DNA of 64,000 nucleotides. Origin: Cinclus cinclus. Taxonomy: Eukaryota > Chordata > Aves > Passeriformes > Cinclidae. Of this stretch, positions 48,082-62,700 are shown piece after piece. How positions within the stretch are numbered: position 1 is the stretch's first letter; each line of letters begins with the position of its first letter. Made by a program: the position numbers and the translations under genes. Under the pieces are notes generated by a model. It was not told where the DNA came from. It saw only the letters and a list, made by a program, of their open reading frames with translations, and did not search any database. The DNA is taken from positions 30,328,654-30,392,653 of the forward strand of contig NC_085052.1 of assembly GCF_963662255.1 (NCBI RefSeq), written 5' to 3'.

Positions 48082-51000
48082 ACCAATATTCGCTTGAAAA
48101 TATTTGTATCTCTTGATAAGCAAATCGGTTTTGCGTTCCTTAGTGCTTGTTGCTTTTAAGAGGGTTATGCTAAGGTTTTTAGTAGGGGTTGGGAAGATGA
48201 GTCAAGCTTTTTCATGAGGGAAGGTCAAGACATGTGATTCATTCACCTCATGTGAAATTTTGAGTGAAAACACATATGATACACCAGGTAGGAAGAAAAT
48301 CTCATTTATTTAACCCCTTGGGAATAAACCATTCACCAACACTTCTGACCTTCATCAGCAAAAAACTGAACTTCCATCCTGAGCTGGTTCTCACCTTATG
48401 ACCTTTCTATTCATTGTTGTATGCTGGATTTGACCTTAAAGCATCTTTATGCACAGTGTATTATTCAATGCTGCTGAGTTCCATTAGAATTCTAATGAAT
48501 ACTGTAAAATTACCTGTAAAATGATATTGGCCCTGAAGGTTATGCAGTCAGTCAGAATATTAAACTTAGTGCCACTGAGTTGTGGTGCCAGTTTTAAATC
48601 TTTGATGCATTTAATGGTGAATATTAGAAAAACTTGACGCATCTGCATTCGTAGCTATTTTTGTGAAATCCTTGTCAGCCTATGCAATGGACTGACTAGA
48701 AGCAACACAATTCCACTGGTAACCTGGATTTATAACTGCTTCCCATGTCATTGATCTAAAGAAAGAATTTCACTCAAATGAAAATTATAGTCTAGGGTTT
48801 CTGTGCAAAACACTGTATAAATCTCTGTTTAATAACCTGCTGAGGGAGGGCATTGTGTGCTTTGTGCTCTCTCTGTTGAATGGCATTGGGCTTTTCAGTT
48901 TGTCTGACAAAGTTGCTGTGGAAAAAGTTTGGCACACCTTTGCCACATCCTCCAGAAGAGTATCTACTTGTTTCAGTGGTGTGGTAAGACTAGGACAGGA
49001 ACTCAGGGCATGACTTTCCTCCCTCCATGAGTGATGAGCACATTTAGTGAGCACACTTTTAGATCAGGATGCCTTAAGAAAGCAGGAAGAGCACCAGAGC
49101 TCCTGAACAACTCTTTACTTTTTAAAAAAAATGAGAGACTGACTGAAAAGTGCAGCTTTATGCAGATTGCATTTGGTTAAAAGATTAGTCCCCATCTTCT
49201 TTCCTTTACTAAGATCATTGAAGCATTACTGTGGTGTTTAGATTTGGGGAATGGGATTCATGAGGGCAGTTGGGTGTCACTAAACCAAGAGATGGCTCCA
49301 AAGCCCTTATCCTCCCATGTGTTGAATTATGGTACAAACTGGAGCAGTTTAAAGAGGAGAGGTCAGGAGTGATTAGATGTCTGTAGCCCAGAGTTTGGGG
49401 CAAAGTCTTTGGAATTTAACAGCTGAAGTTCATATTCACACTCCAGGACAGACAGATCATACTGTGGTTCCTGGTATAATTTGTGCATGAATTATGGGAA
49501 TGGTAGGATGCTGAGGGGCTGAAAAGAGAGCGAGAGGGTAAGCATCTCTTTTCTTCCTTTTCCTTGTAAATCCCTGCATGGGCTGTTCTGTAATTTTTCT
49601 CTTTAAAAAAATCTGCAACTGGAAATGTTTTATTTTGGATAAAAATAGGTACTGTGTTGGTAATTTTCACTTCTTTTTTTCATCAGTTTGTCACTGATGA
49701 CTAAGTGATGGAGTTCTGAAAAGTGTGGTTTAGGTTTAGCTCTAGAAACTCATGCAAGGTTTTCTCTTAAGCAGGTAACATCAAGGCATAATTTATTTCT
49801 GTCCCCTGGTTTCATCTGCCCATCTGTCCTATCTCTGTTTAGGCTCTATCATTGCAGAAATGAATTTTTTCCCAAACATTGAACATGCCAGAATTTCTGC
49901 TTCTGTTTTAGACTGAAAACCTACAACATCTGCAAATTAGAGCCGGCAATAGGAGAGAATTAATTCAAATGAAAATCTCTCTGTGGCTGATGTAGATCAC
50001 ATTATCTGATGTAAATACCCATCTGAGGTAGTTGCACATGAAAAAGTCTTCATACAATTCTGTTGATAAATTACTTCTTTTTTTTTTTTTTGGTTTGATC
50101 ACATCCAGAAAGTAAAATGAGTTGAAAAAAAGGTTTTTAATGTTATGGTAATTCTAATTTTAATCTGAATTCTTATCAGTCAGTGTTGTAACTATTTTCT
50201 ATTTGTTCCATACTCGCAGTGGTTGTTATAAAATGTACTACATAGAATATTCTCAACCCTAGAGTACTAGCAAAGTACCAGGAGATCAAAATAGATGCAC
50301 AAAAAAAGTCAGTTTTCCATACAATTGGCATTAGTTTTATCATGATTTGATGAATATAAGAATAGCATTCATAATTGCACAACCAACTGATTATTTGGAG
50401 GTACAGAAATGCAGTTAGATGAATATACAAACAAAGGAGAAATGCAGATTGTGTTTTCCTGTTTGCATATGTTACTATCTGTGTATCTATTTCCTGGGAT
50501 TTGAGTCCTCACTCTCTGGGGTGCTGAGGGTAAAGAGCAGTCCCTGGGCTTGGCTCCATAGCTGGAAATTCCAGATGGCTTTTTTGTGCTCAAGCATCAA
50601 TTCAATGAAAAAGATGGTGTAACATCCCTGATTTTTTTGAATGGAATGTAAAACAAATCAAGCATATTTACCAGCCCAAACCTCTGCCTTGGAATAATTA
50701 GATCTGCAAATCTTCATAGATCTGACAGCCTATTTTTAGATACAGCTGGAAAAGATATTAATCATGGCAGTGTCTTTAGACTGCACAGTAAGAATGGGTC
50801 ACTCACATTGATGGCTTATCTAAACAGTTTGGTTAGCAGGACTTTATTACAGGTTTTGGAGGGAGAAGAAAAGGATTTCTGTGTCTTATATATGCTGGAA
50901 AGATAAATTACCTTGGTCCTTATCAGTACTTTTTATTCTAGTCTAATATTTCTGCTATCATAATTAATTCATTCTTACCAAGATTCAGTCTTTTCACTTC

Positions 51001-54000
51001 TCTGTCTTTTCTTTTTCAAGTTCAACACCAGACTTATTCCCCTCTCCTCTGTTTTCTTTCAGTGCCTCTTCCCATCCCACTTGACCAATTCAGGTTCTGT
51101 CAGCCTTCTTGATAGCCATGACCTGAGGTACTTGTGCTCTTTGTAATATTTTAATGGGTTTAATTTCTGCTCACACTCAACAATTCATGAACTTGTAATT
51201 AATTTTTTTTTCAGATGCAAGAGCAGTGCTGTTTCTCCTTTTATTTCCATCTTGTTCTTAGCCTGGCTCTGATTCCACAAGTAAAAAGGCTTGTTAACAT
51301 GCATGGTGTGTGGAACAAGGGGGGGGCTTTAGCAGGTTACTGACCTAGCATCAGTGAACCAAAGAGCATCAGCACATCCCTGCCACACAGTCACCTTTCT
51401 TTTGTCCCCTTCAGTTTTCTTAGACTGATTTTTAAAAAAACAACACCATTTTTTTTTCATCCCTTCATTTACGACACCAGTCCTTTCCAGTTTTGATTTT
51501 ATTTTGAATAGCAATTGGAAAAGAACATTCAAGCTCATATTCACTGTCTAGGGATTTAGCAAAATCATGCAGGAAACTGTTCAAAGTAGCTCTATAGGAA
51601 GTTGGATTCAAATGATGCTGATACATTAATGATTTATGTTTGTGTGAATAATAGAAGGAAGGCACTTTATTATGTAGGTGCTGGTATCTGAAATGGATTT
51701 ACATGGATATTTTAGTAGATCAATGACAAGTCGTCAGATACTCATAGTTGTGTGGTTGTTCTTAATCCTACAGCTGGGTGAATTCTGGGGTCTTGTTGAC
51801 CTAAGCAGTAGCAAAAATTATATTCTGAAATCTCCACACTGTGGAACCTTAGATAGAAACACAGATGTCCAGCTGGTGGCTTGACTTATAGGAATTATGT
51901 GATTCTTCAGATTCCTAGGGTGTTTCATGGCATAGATGATTGTTCTGTACCAAAAATGGAAGGTGCTGTCTACATCAATGTTACAATGACATTTAAAATG
52001 ATGGCAATGGCTGTACCTTGGGAACATACATCCTGCTCATCTCCTTTTGACTTGTGGAAGAACGAGGCAGTCTGCTTATATACGAGAAGTTTTGAGGCTA
52101 TTCCCTTAAAATCTTTAATTGCAGAGGAGACACCTTAAGTAACAGCAGCTAAGATTTGTTCCCCTGAGAGCCTGAGGAGACCAGCAGCTTTGCAAGCGGG
52201 AGACGAGGTGGGTGAAGAAAATACAATGACAGTGTAGGAGATAGCAAGGCAAACGTGGGGTGTCTCTGCAGCCCAGCAGAACTTTGTGTTGCAGAAGGCT
52301 AATTCAGCTCTGTATCTCCTTGGAGGTCGTGGTGAGGAGTCCCCCACCTAACACAGGTATGACTGGACTGCCTTCCAGGGAAATGCATGGATGAGTCCTG
52401 GGGCTGGACATTGCTGGATGTTCTGTACACATCTCAGGCCTGTGCTCTGGGAGCAGGGAGGCTGCACTGCTGGTGGTGAACTCCTGTTAACTCTCTGTAT
52501 GACAGACATCAAGAATTAAGAGCAAGGGTAGCTGCTGGGACTTTTGCTTTGCAGGTTTTGCACATTGTTGCTATGCAGCAAGGTAATAAAAGCCTGCCTG
52601 GGTAGCTGGCAGAGGTCTTCAGGAATTCCTCATTATCTCTGAAATTCGTGGTAGCTCTTTTCTATCTAGGTGCATAATGTTCTGTCTGTAATTTCACCAC
52701 CATGGGAGGGAGAATGTCATGGTGTTATTCTTCTTGTGCACCTTGGGTTGCCGTGAAAACAGATTGATGCTGATGACAAATATTTAATTTTGTTAAGACA
52801 AATTTAAGCAATATCAGAAAAGGTCACTATTTTTGAGTTTATAACTGAAACATGTGCTTCCAGTTTTATCAAACTTTTCCTATTTAAGTGAAAAGTTATT
52901 TTTTGCACAGATCAGAGGATATTATGAAAAATTTTGATGATGGCTTATTTGAAGTGGCAGCAGTGTTGTGACTCACTCTTTCATGGGCATCATTCCCTAC
53001 ATTCATAACGGATTTTAAAACGGATTTTTGAGCTGGCTTCTGCCAACAAATGAAATATTAATGAATGCAGCATTGCATAATACAGCTTTGGCATAGCATA
53101 TTTTTCCAAGGAAATGAAATGACCACCTATTAAAAATAAACTAGTAGAAATGTTTTATAGCCTTATTTTGCTGTGAACCAAAAGGTATTTGTGTGAAATC
53201 TTGAATATCTGTGCATTGGCATATTTGTAATATACGGAGGCTTTACCGCTTTGATGCAGCAGGTGAAACTCCTAAAGGTGGATTAAATGGTTCATTACAT
53301 GACTGCTGCATTAGTTGTAACCACTTAATCATACTTTTGAGTGTGGAGCAGTTCCAGATCTGTTTAAAAGTATACACTGCACAAGCAAGGGAATGAGGAT
53401 GCTGAGGACAGTGGAAAATCAGTTGTTCATCAGCACATATAAGTAAACATTTTCTGAAAAAAAAAATGACATGGAAACTTTCTTCCAGACAACAGAAAGA
53501 CATGCTTGACTGGTCTTCAGCACTTGTCAGTCAATCCACGAATCAATCAGATTCTACTTTCAGTATGGATTAAATTTAATCTGTTCTTGGTTTACTGCGT
53601 AACCCTTGAAATGACAACATTTTTGTTTGTTCTTACCTAAGGCTGTGAGTAGGGATTTGGGTCAAGGCATTCAGCAACAACTTGGGGAAAACAACTGGAT
53701 TTTCTACAGTCAAGGGAAGGGTAATAAATAATAGCAAAGCCCATTAATCCTTTTTTCCATTAGTGGCAATGTCAGATAAAGCTGCTTAGCGACTCTTGAG
53801 GAATGCTGCATGGATGATTTATTGCATGTGTAGTTTTAGATGTTAAGTGTAATTTTGAAATGTGGTACCTCTACAGACTCACCAAGAGATGGAGTAGAAT
53901 AGCAGATGAATTAGAGCATCATATAATGGGCAAGTTCTGTATGTCTCTTCAGCTGATTTCCCAGCCTTTTCAGTTAGTTCTGGCTCCTTTGAGTGGATAT

Positions 54001-55671
54001 GAGCCTCATTTGCTGCAAAGGCTGACAGGACACTTTGTGGTAACTGGGGAAATTAGAAAACCCCTGTCTTTGATGATGCACTAGGAGAATGGGTTTGATT
54101 TGGTTACTTTTCTCCTGCCCTCTTGCTGTTTGACATATGACTATTTATAAGAACGAGCTATTAATAAATTAATTTGTCTGCTCTTCATTACAGATGCAAA
54201 AAGTAGTTAATGTTTTATAAGCATTTTTAATAGTGGGGATTCATTTTAATGGTGTATAAGGAGGAATATTTACCCTGAAGAGTGGGCTAATAATGAATGA
54301 ACTCTAAACTTCCATCTCTATTACAATCTCCCTATTGATTTAAAAATGCAAACTACTTTATTCCAGGAGGTGACTGTTCCTCAAGTTCTCCTTAAAAGCA
54401 TTGCTGTTCCTGATCCCAGCTGCTTTTGCAGCTCTACTGGGAGAGGGCTCAGCTACTTTTGTATTCTGCTGGAAATTCACTGCGCAGAACAGGAATGTGG
54501 TGGAGGGATGAGTGGAGTGCACCTGCAGGCTGGGTGCAGGCACTCAACCATGGTGCAGCATGACTCAACCCTGCGTCCTCCCAGCCTGGCATTCAGCTGG
54601 ATTTGCCTTATGCTTGCCTAACAAATAATCTGCTAGGTTCTAGACAAATACAGCTGCCTAACACTTATTTACTACATGTTTTATTTAAAGCTTTTAAGGT
54701 ACATTTATGCATCATTGTGGTTTGCTTAGAGCTGCACTGTGATTGTGCTTTGGCGATCAATTTAAAACTGTGCAATGTCAGGCAACTGAGGAAGAGCACA
54801 CAGAAATTATTTCAAAAGTGATTCTTTTTAAAAAGAGCTGTTAAGCAGGTTAGTCAGAACTGTGAGTCACTCCAATTGAGTCATTCTTACTTTTTGGTGG
54901 CTATAGATTATCTGGTTTTCCTGTTTCTCCACGCAGCTATGAGTAATGCTGTGGTAAGAACTTTACTGCTTTGGAGAATGGCTTTCCCCCGCTCTGCCTG
55001 AACACATTTACGCATTGGGCAGTTTATAAAGTAATTTTTTGGCCCATTCTCTCAAAACTCTTGAGTGCTGGTCACATGATACAAGTGATGTGAAATCTGC
55101 CAAATGTTGCGTTGAGGGGAGAGAAAAGAGAGCAAGGGCCCTCTCTGGCAACCCATGGTAGGCACCACTTCTGTGGGGTTGGTAGGAAATACTGAGTTAA
55201 CTGGGCTGGCATTATCCCTTTTGCACCCCCAGGGGCTGAGACAGGAACTTTGGGGTAGTTAATCAGAGCAGAGAAGATCTGTGAGGAACATAAAAACGAG
55301 GGGGTGGGAGAGAAGAACAAACATGCCCTGAGATGGTAACTGGGTTGGTGCCTTAATAACTCTTGGAGATGAGTTTGGGTGTGTTGGAGGATTATTTTCT
55401 ATATTTGTAGTGAGCATGCATCAACATAGCTGTAGTGTTAGGCATAATCCCAGAGCCTTTACAACCATCATCCCAGACACTGAATTAGCAGTGTATGTAT
55501 TGGCCAAGGGTTTTTAGCTTGGTGGCTGCCTAAAATTAGTCTGAAACTGTGTAGGTGCTTAAATGTGGGTTTGAGAGCCTGGATTTGGGTTAGAAAGTGT
55601 AGGCTGTAGCTCTTCAAGTTTCAGCAAGGAAAGGAAAGATACTGTAGTTCTGAATATTTCTGAATATACTA

Positions 55672-55692
55672 AATACTTTAGACTAAAGTATT
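55672..55692. repeat. Short palindrome, 10-bp arms
   Basis: AATACTTTAG (55672-55681) and CTAAAGTATT (55683-55692) are exact reverse complements around a single A. It follows a short tandem TGAATATT / TGAATATA. No function is evident. Confidence 0.85.
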
Positions 55693-56284
55693 CATTGCTC
55701 TTTCTTAATAAGTACTGTCAGCATTTTTGTTAGTATAAAGGCAAGGTGTCTTTTCCTTGTAATCTTAAAAAAATGTATTAAAGTCATGTTTTAAAGGGTT
55801 AGTTATTATTTTTCACTGGCTCTGCTTCTGAGAATTTTTATAAAGACTCTACTTCTCTCTAAAAATGGATGGCTCACCTAGAAATAGAACTTTTTTCTGT
55901 GATTGGTATCTTTCTGATTGATGCTGCAGAACTGCTAGAAGGAAAATATTATTAAAATTAGAATGAAAATGTCTTTCTTTTATTTACAACTCTCTGAGTA
56001 GCGTAAAAGCAAAACCAATTTTCTCTATTTTATCAAAGGGTCAGGGGACTTACAATTTGAAATAGAAAATGTGATCATGTCATTAAGAACACTCAATGTG
56101 CTTTCCAACAAAGGATTTAAATGCTTTAAAAGGGAGAAGTAATTTACAGTGCCCTTTTGCAATAGATAGCAAAGTGTTAAAGCTGCTTTCTGCATAAATT
56201 TCTTTCTCCACATGGTTCTGCTCCCTTTCAGCAGATCCATAAAAGAAATATCCAAGTCATGAATAGTTTGCATTGGGACCAAAT

Positions 56285-56749
56285 TTACGTGAAAGAGGTC
56301 ATTTGTTCAGTGTCAGCAGCTGTTGTGAAGTTGCACGAGGTCATCCCAGAGAAAATTACTGCTTTCAGATTCTTTCTGAACCTTAAAAGCTGTTGCAAAC
56401 ATGGGATGAGAACATATTCAGACAAATAATGGACTGAAAAGGAGAACAGAGAGTGCATAACCAAAGGGCTGAGCGCTGCCCTCTGTGTGCTACAGCACTT
56501 TAGAGCTGATTGTGGAGACCCCTGTGAGATGCTCTGAGCCAGAAGGAGAAGAAAGCTCTTCTGCAAAGTCTTGTTCATTGAGGTTTGTCCTGGTCCTTGG
56601 AAGAAGATCTCCTCGTAGGAGTTGGGAACAACTACAGACTTGTCCCCATGAGGATGATTGGCTGTTGTGAGACCCTTTCTGTGGTGCCATGAGTGGTAAA
56701 TCACCTGTGGCCTGGCTACGTCAGGGCTCTGATCCTGCTGTCTGGGCAA
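56285..56749 (-). other. Longest non-repeat open frame; no recognised product
   Basis: A 154-codon frame begins MPRQQDQSPDVARPQ and ends ADTEQMTSFT. I see no signal peptide, no clear membrane segment beyond a modest hydrophobic patch near residues 95-115, and no known motif. An opposite-strand frame at 56490-56690 is a shadow. It is compositionally ordinary and could be chance, a decayed retroelement remnant or a lineage-specific transcript. I do not call it a gene. Confidence 0.15.
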
Positions 56750-59700
56750 GAAGCTCTATTCCCTAAGGAAAGGTGATGTCCTGGTGGCAAGGGACATGTC
56801 TGCACACAGGCTTGGGCTTGGTGCTATCTCAGGACACTCCCGAGCAAGGCAGCCAAGCCAGCCCACAAGATAAACACACACACATGAAGCAGGAGGCAGT
56901 GCAGCAGGAGAATAAAAAGGCAAGAGCACAGATGGTGTGTGGTTGTGTGGATATTTCCTTGGCTTTGTAAAGAAATTAGGTCCTTGTTCCAGTGACTGCC
57001 ACAGGTTCTTCTCCTTCTCCAGGTACCACTATACAAAAGAAAATCCTTCTAAGTAATGAGAAAATAAATTTGAATATGTGTATAAGACATTTATGCTTTG
57101 TAACATATGTCATTTTCTTATATTTTCTGTAGGGTTCTAATTTTATGCCACAAAGTTGAATATTATGCAACAGGATTGTATTATTTAGTTTCTATAGATT
57201 GTTGTGATCAGTCCTGGCTGTTTTACTGTGTTACAAGACACATTGTGCTGAGAATGTACATTTGGGTAGAATCCAGTTTCCTCTGTCTTTCCCTCAATAT
57301 AAAAGAAAAAAAATTACTTTGCTTATTGAAAAAAAAAAAAAAAATCCCAACCCAAACTAAATCAAACAAAACCAAAGCAATTGAAAATGTATTGAAAGTT
57401 AAAAATATTCTCAGACTTTAGAAGAACGAACTTATGTCTGTGCTGAGAAGCTGTGGATTGTCCTGGTAAATTAAAATAATGCATGGTAGGACACAAAACC
57501 ACAGATCATGAGCCTGGGTAGAAATAGAAGCCAAAAGAGGAAGACTACTTGCTAGAAGAAGAAATTAAAACACCAAGGTGGAAGCTGAGCAAGAACTGAC
57601 CACTGGCTGTGGCTGCTCCTATTTGGTGGCTTATTCACAGCATTTTGGTGAAATACAAGTGCAGGGGAATAACTGGTATAAATAAATGGATAAAAGAATA
57701 AATGATATGACTGATGAGATGTTTCTGATGTCAGTGGATCATGATATTAAAAAAGTTAATGGCCTGAATCAGTAGGTTTCAAATGTCACTGACTATGCAT
57801 TTAGTGAATGGTAATTCAGAAAACAACTTGGAAAAAAAATGTAGGATTTGTTACCATACACTTTTCATGGCAGAAATGAGAATGAGCAACTGGAGCTTTA
57901 TAACCCCCCACAAAAATGGATGAGTTAATGCCCAGAAGACCTCCCTTGGCTGCCCATAACTGTGTTTTACATTGGAACTGTTTGTTTATATTTGCTGGAT
58001 TTATTATGGATTTTGCTTGTGCCTCCCTATTATATTCCCCAATGTGAGTTTTCTTTCTTTTATCCACCATATTATTTTATTTTCTGACATGTGGACAGCT
58101 TTTCCTTTCTATGAGATTAAGATGGCTGGGAAGAAATATTATGTCTGAATTGTCAGCCAGGAATAAGTTGACTAAATGCAGTTCTTTGTAGGATATTTTC
58201 CACAGCTCAGAATGGGCTCCTGAGGGGCCTGTGAGAAGTTGGAGCTTTCTTGAGTTTATATGTACTGATGCATGTAGTAAGTTCAGAAAAGAGCGTATAA
58301 ATAAACACATTACATCAATTTTGACTTAATGACATCAGCTTCTTCTCGGACCATAATAGCCCCCTTAAATTAATAAGCACTTGGCAAAAGAGTAATGTAC
58401 AGATACTGACAGCTGTGAATGATCCTGTGTCTTGTGCCGTTGTATCTGATGTGTGCAAAGCAAGACTCTTTGATTTTCCCTGTTTTTGATGAAGGAAGGA
58501 ATGTTATATTTAGGTTTCCAGACATTTCAAGGGTACAGAGTAATGCAGAGTAAATCTAAATCCATTGCTAAGCATACGTGTGTTACTGTCTGTGTTTCCT
58601 TTTGTTTCCAAAAGAAAAGTACTTCTGGTTATTTATTTTGACACAGGACACTTCAGTTACAGGTTATACTTTTGTAACTGCATTTATTGCTATTCTCTTT
58701 CTGAACTTCAGTCAGCATTCCTGGTGTCACACAAACAGTAGTGATTATTCAGAGTTCTCTGAATGTGATCTAAATGCATAAAATAGTTGTTAAGTGGAAT
58801 AAGCATAGTATAAATGGTATAGTTTTAAATTTCCTGTCCTGAGATAGTTTATACATTAATAGCTCATAATCTGTCTTTATCAGATTTTCCTGCAGTCCAA
58901 CAGAAATAAAAAAAAATAGGAAGTAAGCTCTTGAGAAAGAAAATAAAGAAAGAAAATATTCAGGGGCTCGGAGAGTCTGTCTTCACACCCAAAACTCAGG
59001 CACGTGTGGTCAGAGGGGTCAGTCCTACTGGGCTGTAATTACTGTGGGCAGCATCCTTGGGTGGTGTAATTAGGAAAGCTTTGCATGGCCCCCTGGTACA
59101 GCTGCCTAGCCCTCTGAGAGCAGCCTGTGGGTGTTTTCTGCTGGTGGTCAGAGGGCAGAAATACCCAATCACAGCTTTTGTAAACTAGAAAGAGGCTTAG
59201 GGATGATTCATGGCAAATCTGTTTTTATTTTACCTGGCCTGTCCCTCAGATATCAATGGGACTGCTCAGAGAGTGTCAGGTGGTACACAGTAATGCTTGG
59301 GGGGAAGGCCAGGTGTCCTCTGAAAACACATAATTGCTGATAATGAAACTCTTTGGCAATGCTAATTAAAGAGGTGCTTCTATATGTCACTGAGAATGAG
59401 CTCTGAAATTAGACAGCAATTGCTTTAGGTTGGTTTTGGTACATGCCTTCTAGATTGGTATTGATTTTATTTTATATCCTTCTGGCTTCTCTGCTGCTGG
59501 GAAGATAAAGCTACAGGTGATGAAAGGTAGTATGAACTGGTCTGCTAGTTACATGGAAGAGAGTGGGCAAGATCTGTAAAGTACCTCATTGGTGAGTGCA
59601 CTGGTTCAGGCAGATGTGAAAAAAGACAAATACTGAAGCTTTTCAGGTATATGATTCTGTGAATAGATGTTTGGAATGAACATAAACATAAAAATTAAAG

Positions 59701-62700
59701 ATATGTGTGCATTTTTCCTCATTATGCTATATTGAGAGGAAAAACTGGTTATGAATTAGTGCTGTGCTGAGTCTAGCCTGACTTTGGTGTAAACCTGCTG
59801 GAAATAGTTTTGTCGTCTGTGACAGTATTAGATTATCTGCAGAGGATCACTGCAGCTGAGTAGTAGCTCAGTCAGTAGCACCACTTAGGCTGGTACAGCT
59901 GGGTTTATTATGTAGCCCTCTGGGTGCTGGGTAATGACTCTTGGGCATCTCTACAGAGATTTTCAGCAGAGCTGATGGGACTTCATGAAACAACTTGTTC
60001 TTTAATAAAAAAATTAGAGGCATTGTTCTGTATTTCCAGCTTAGCACTCTTCCTCAGACCAGAGGCCTGTACCAAATCAGCTGCTGCTCTTTAAGCAGGG
60101 CACCAGGAGTGGTGTAGCCTTCCAGCAGAACTTAGTGTGAGCTCCCTGCCCCAGAAATTCCCTGTGCTGGGGGCAGCTCTCCCACTGCCACCCCTGGTGC
60201 TTGCTCAGGTATGTGCATCTGGGCTGCAGAAATGTAATCAAGTTAGGGGACTGTAGTGGTCCACAACCTGCACAAAACTGTGTAGCTCCATGATATGTTT
60301 CCCTTTGACAGAGCAGGGCTCTGTGCCTTTTGAGCTACAGGGTAGATGTGCCCCCCAGTGCAAACTTGGATGTACATTGGGAGTGTATATGGGATTCATG
60401 CTGCTTAAAAGGCTTGAGCCAGGAATTATGTGCAGTTTGACTGCACAGTGAAATATCTTCAGAAAATATATACATATTCTCTCCCTGAAGGTCTGTGCTG
60501 GAGCACAAAGTTTTACCTAACCCAACAGAAAGGCATCTTATGGAATTTCCCTGGACTGGATTATGACAACTGTGTCTGTGCCTATGCTCAGCTGGAGCAC
60601 GCAGCTTCTTCTTCCTGCATGAACCATCAGTTCATTTTGAGACACACAGCAAGATCAACTGAGCACTGTTTCCCTCTCAGTCCTAATGTCCTAATTAGGT
60701 CACAGAGAAAACCAAAGATGTGGAAGCTGGATTGAGTGCTTACCAACCTACATGCAATTGCTGTATTTTAGTTTAATTTCTCCTGAGATGTTTACTAAAG
60801 TCTTGGAGAATGTTGCCCATAAAAAGGCAGGCTGCTCATCAAGAAAGCAAGTCGGTGAACACATGAATATTTTGAGCCACAGCGTGTAGCACTCAGTATT
60901 TATCACTACAGGAGATGGCATGTGACTCCTCTCTCACATGGCAGCTCCTTGGTTTATGCCTTACAGATTGGAAAATAGCAAAAGTGTCCTGCAGGATCCC
61001 TTTTGAAGAAAGGGCAAGGCACTGGAGTGATCCGCAGTGCTAACATTTTGCTGCAGAGAGATTCCTGCCCCTACCCCTCAAGAAAATCCTGTGTGTGGGA
61101 AGACAACAGACTTGCTATAGTCAGAAATGAGTTACTGCTTTACTGCCTAAAGAAAAATGAGAAGTGTGGCCTCAGAAGTAGCAGTGTGACCTGCCAAAGA
61201 AACATATTTAATCTGCTCCTCAGAGCAGTGGGGCTGAATGTGTTCTGCTCGTTGCAGCAAATGCTGTGCATGCAAACAGGTGGGACTCAGTGCACCTCCT
61301 GCTCGGTACAGATGGTAGGGGTGAAGCTGGAGCCCTTCAGGGTATTGTTTCTTGGCAGGAACACGCATGCTCCAAGAAAAACAAATTTACTCAATACTTA
61401 TATGAGTCTCTGAGCTCAGCCAGGTCTGGCAGGGATGAGTTGACTTCGTCCAGAGAGAGAGCAATGGAGACATCATTCCAAGTTTCCCTTTATTTGGGTA
61501 GTGGAACATGAGTAACTTCTTTCCCCAGGCATTGCCCTGGGCTCCTCATCCTGCAGTGTGTGTGTCACACTGTGCCTCTCACCTCCCTCCATGGTGTCCA
61601 GGGCAGCTCCTTTGCATCACCTGACTGCACTGGAAAATATTATTGCCTTTGATGCAGCAATTCCAGCACAGGCACTTTGGACTCTGTGGAACAACAAATA
61701 ATAATAATAAAGAAAATAGTCCGGCAATAAATGCAAATCACACCCTATAGGCTTGCACTGAGTTTTTCATTAGGTAGTAGATAATACATGCAAAACTTTC
61801 TTTCATGCAAAACTAACTTTCCCAGAACCTTAGAGAGTTTAGAGTTCTTTGTAGATGTGTTATTTCCCTTTTAAAGTACAGTTTATTTCCCAGTACAAAT
61901 TCTTCATTTTTTTCTGTAGTTAGGGTTGAAAGGCCTCATCGTTTGTCTGAGTCAGAAACGCCCTTAAAAGAAAACAGTCATTTAGTGAGATGAGCAAATT
62001 CAGGAAATTGAGACAAAGGTTCTGTTCTGCAGGTGAACCCAAAGATCCACAAAGCCTGCAGGGATGTGGGTGTGGGGGGTGTGTGACTTTGTAGGCATCT
62101 GCAGCTTGGAGAGCTCCACTATTCCTCCTTCCTTTTTATGACATTTTGATTGTTATTCTCTCTGTTCTGCCAGAACTATTTCTGCCCACTTTCACTAACT
62201 CTCTCCTTTTGCAGACTTAAACTGTCTTTGTAAGGCACTCGTTGCCAGCTAATGCTGTTCTGAGTTTATGAAGTTAGAATTTATTTTGAATATGTGTCTC
62301 TGTTATGTGCAAAACCAAGCTGGATACTGTGATTCCTGTTTCATTCTTCTTCCTCACCTAGCAGTAATTCTCCTGATGACACAAACCAAATAAAGAATGG
62401 AATTTCTATACCAATCTATTTGTCAGCCATAAACAGGCAATATATTAGTCAAACTTCCAGAAGTGAACAGCAACATATTTCTGAATCTTGGTATTTCCAA
62501 AATGCATGTAGATGTTTGCTTTGGGGATCTCTCACATTTTTGTTGTCAGCTAAGGGCTTTCATGTGTTGTTTATGTTGCCTAGATCAAGACTTGGCAAAA
62601 GAGGGTAAGAACAAAACTGGGTATAAAATGAGAAGCTTTTCTGCAGAGATGTCTTTTCTTAGACATAGGATTTGCAAAAATATAAATCACTGAAACTGTT

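Larger units (their letters stand above)
44681..56284. other. Mostly unique non-coding DNA; no gene recognised
   Basis: No supportable gene. Small features are a 12-bp direct repeat TTTTCCTATTAT at 46121-46132 and 46135-46146, a run of 14 T at 50078-50091, and a CATCAGT / ACTGATG inverted repeat at 49681-49699. AT-rich segments near 49915-50050 and 54125-54340 have enhancer-like texture, but I cannot support them further. Confidence 0.55.

Noticed and set aside
50024..50060. TGAGGTAGT followed by CATACAATTCTG, resembling let-7 arms
   Set aside because: The match to let-7 stops after nine bases, the arms are too close and they do not pair into a pre-miRNA hairpin.
57329..57344. A16 run as a processed pseudogene tail
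   Set aside because: Upstream sequence shows no recognisable gene similarity and no flanking target duplication was found.
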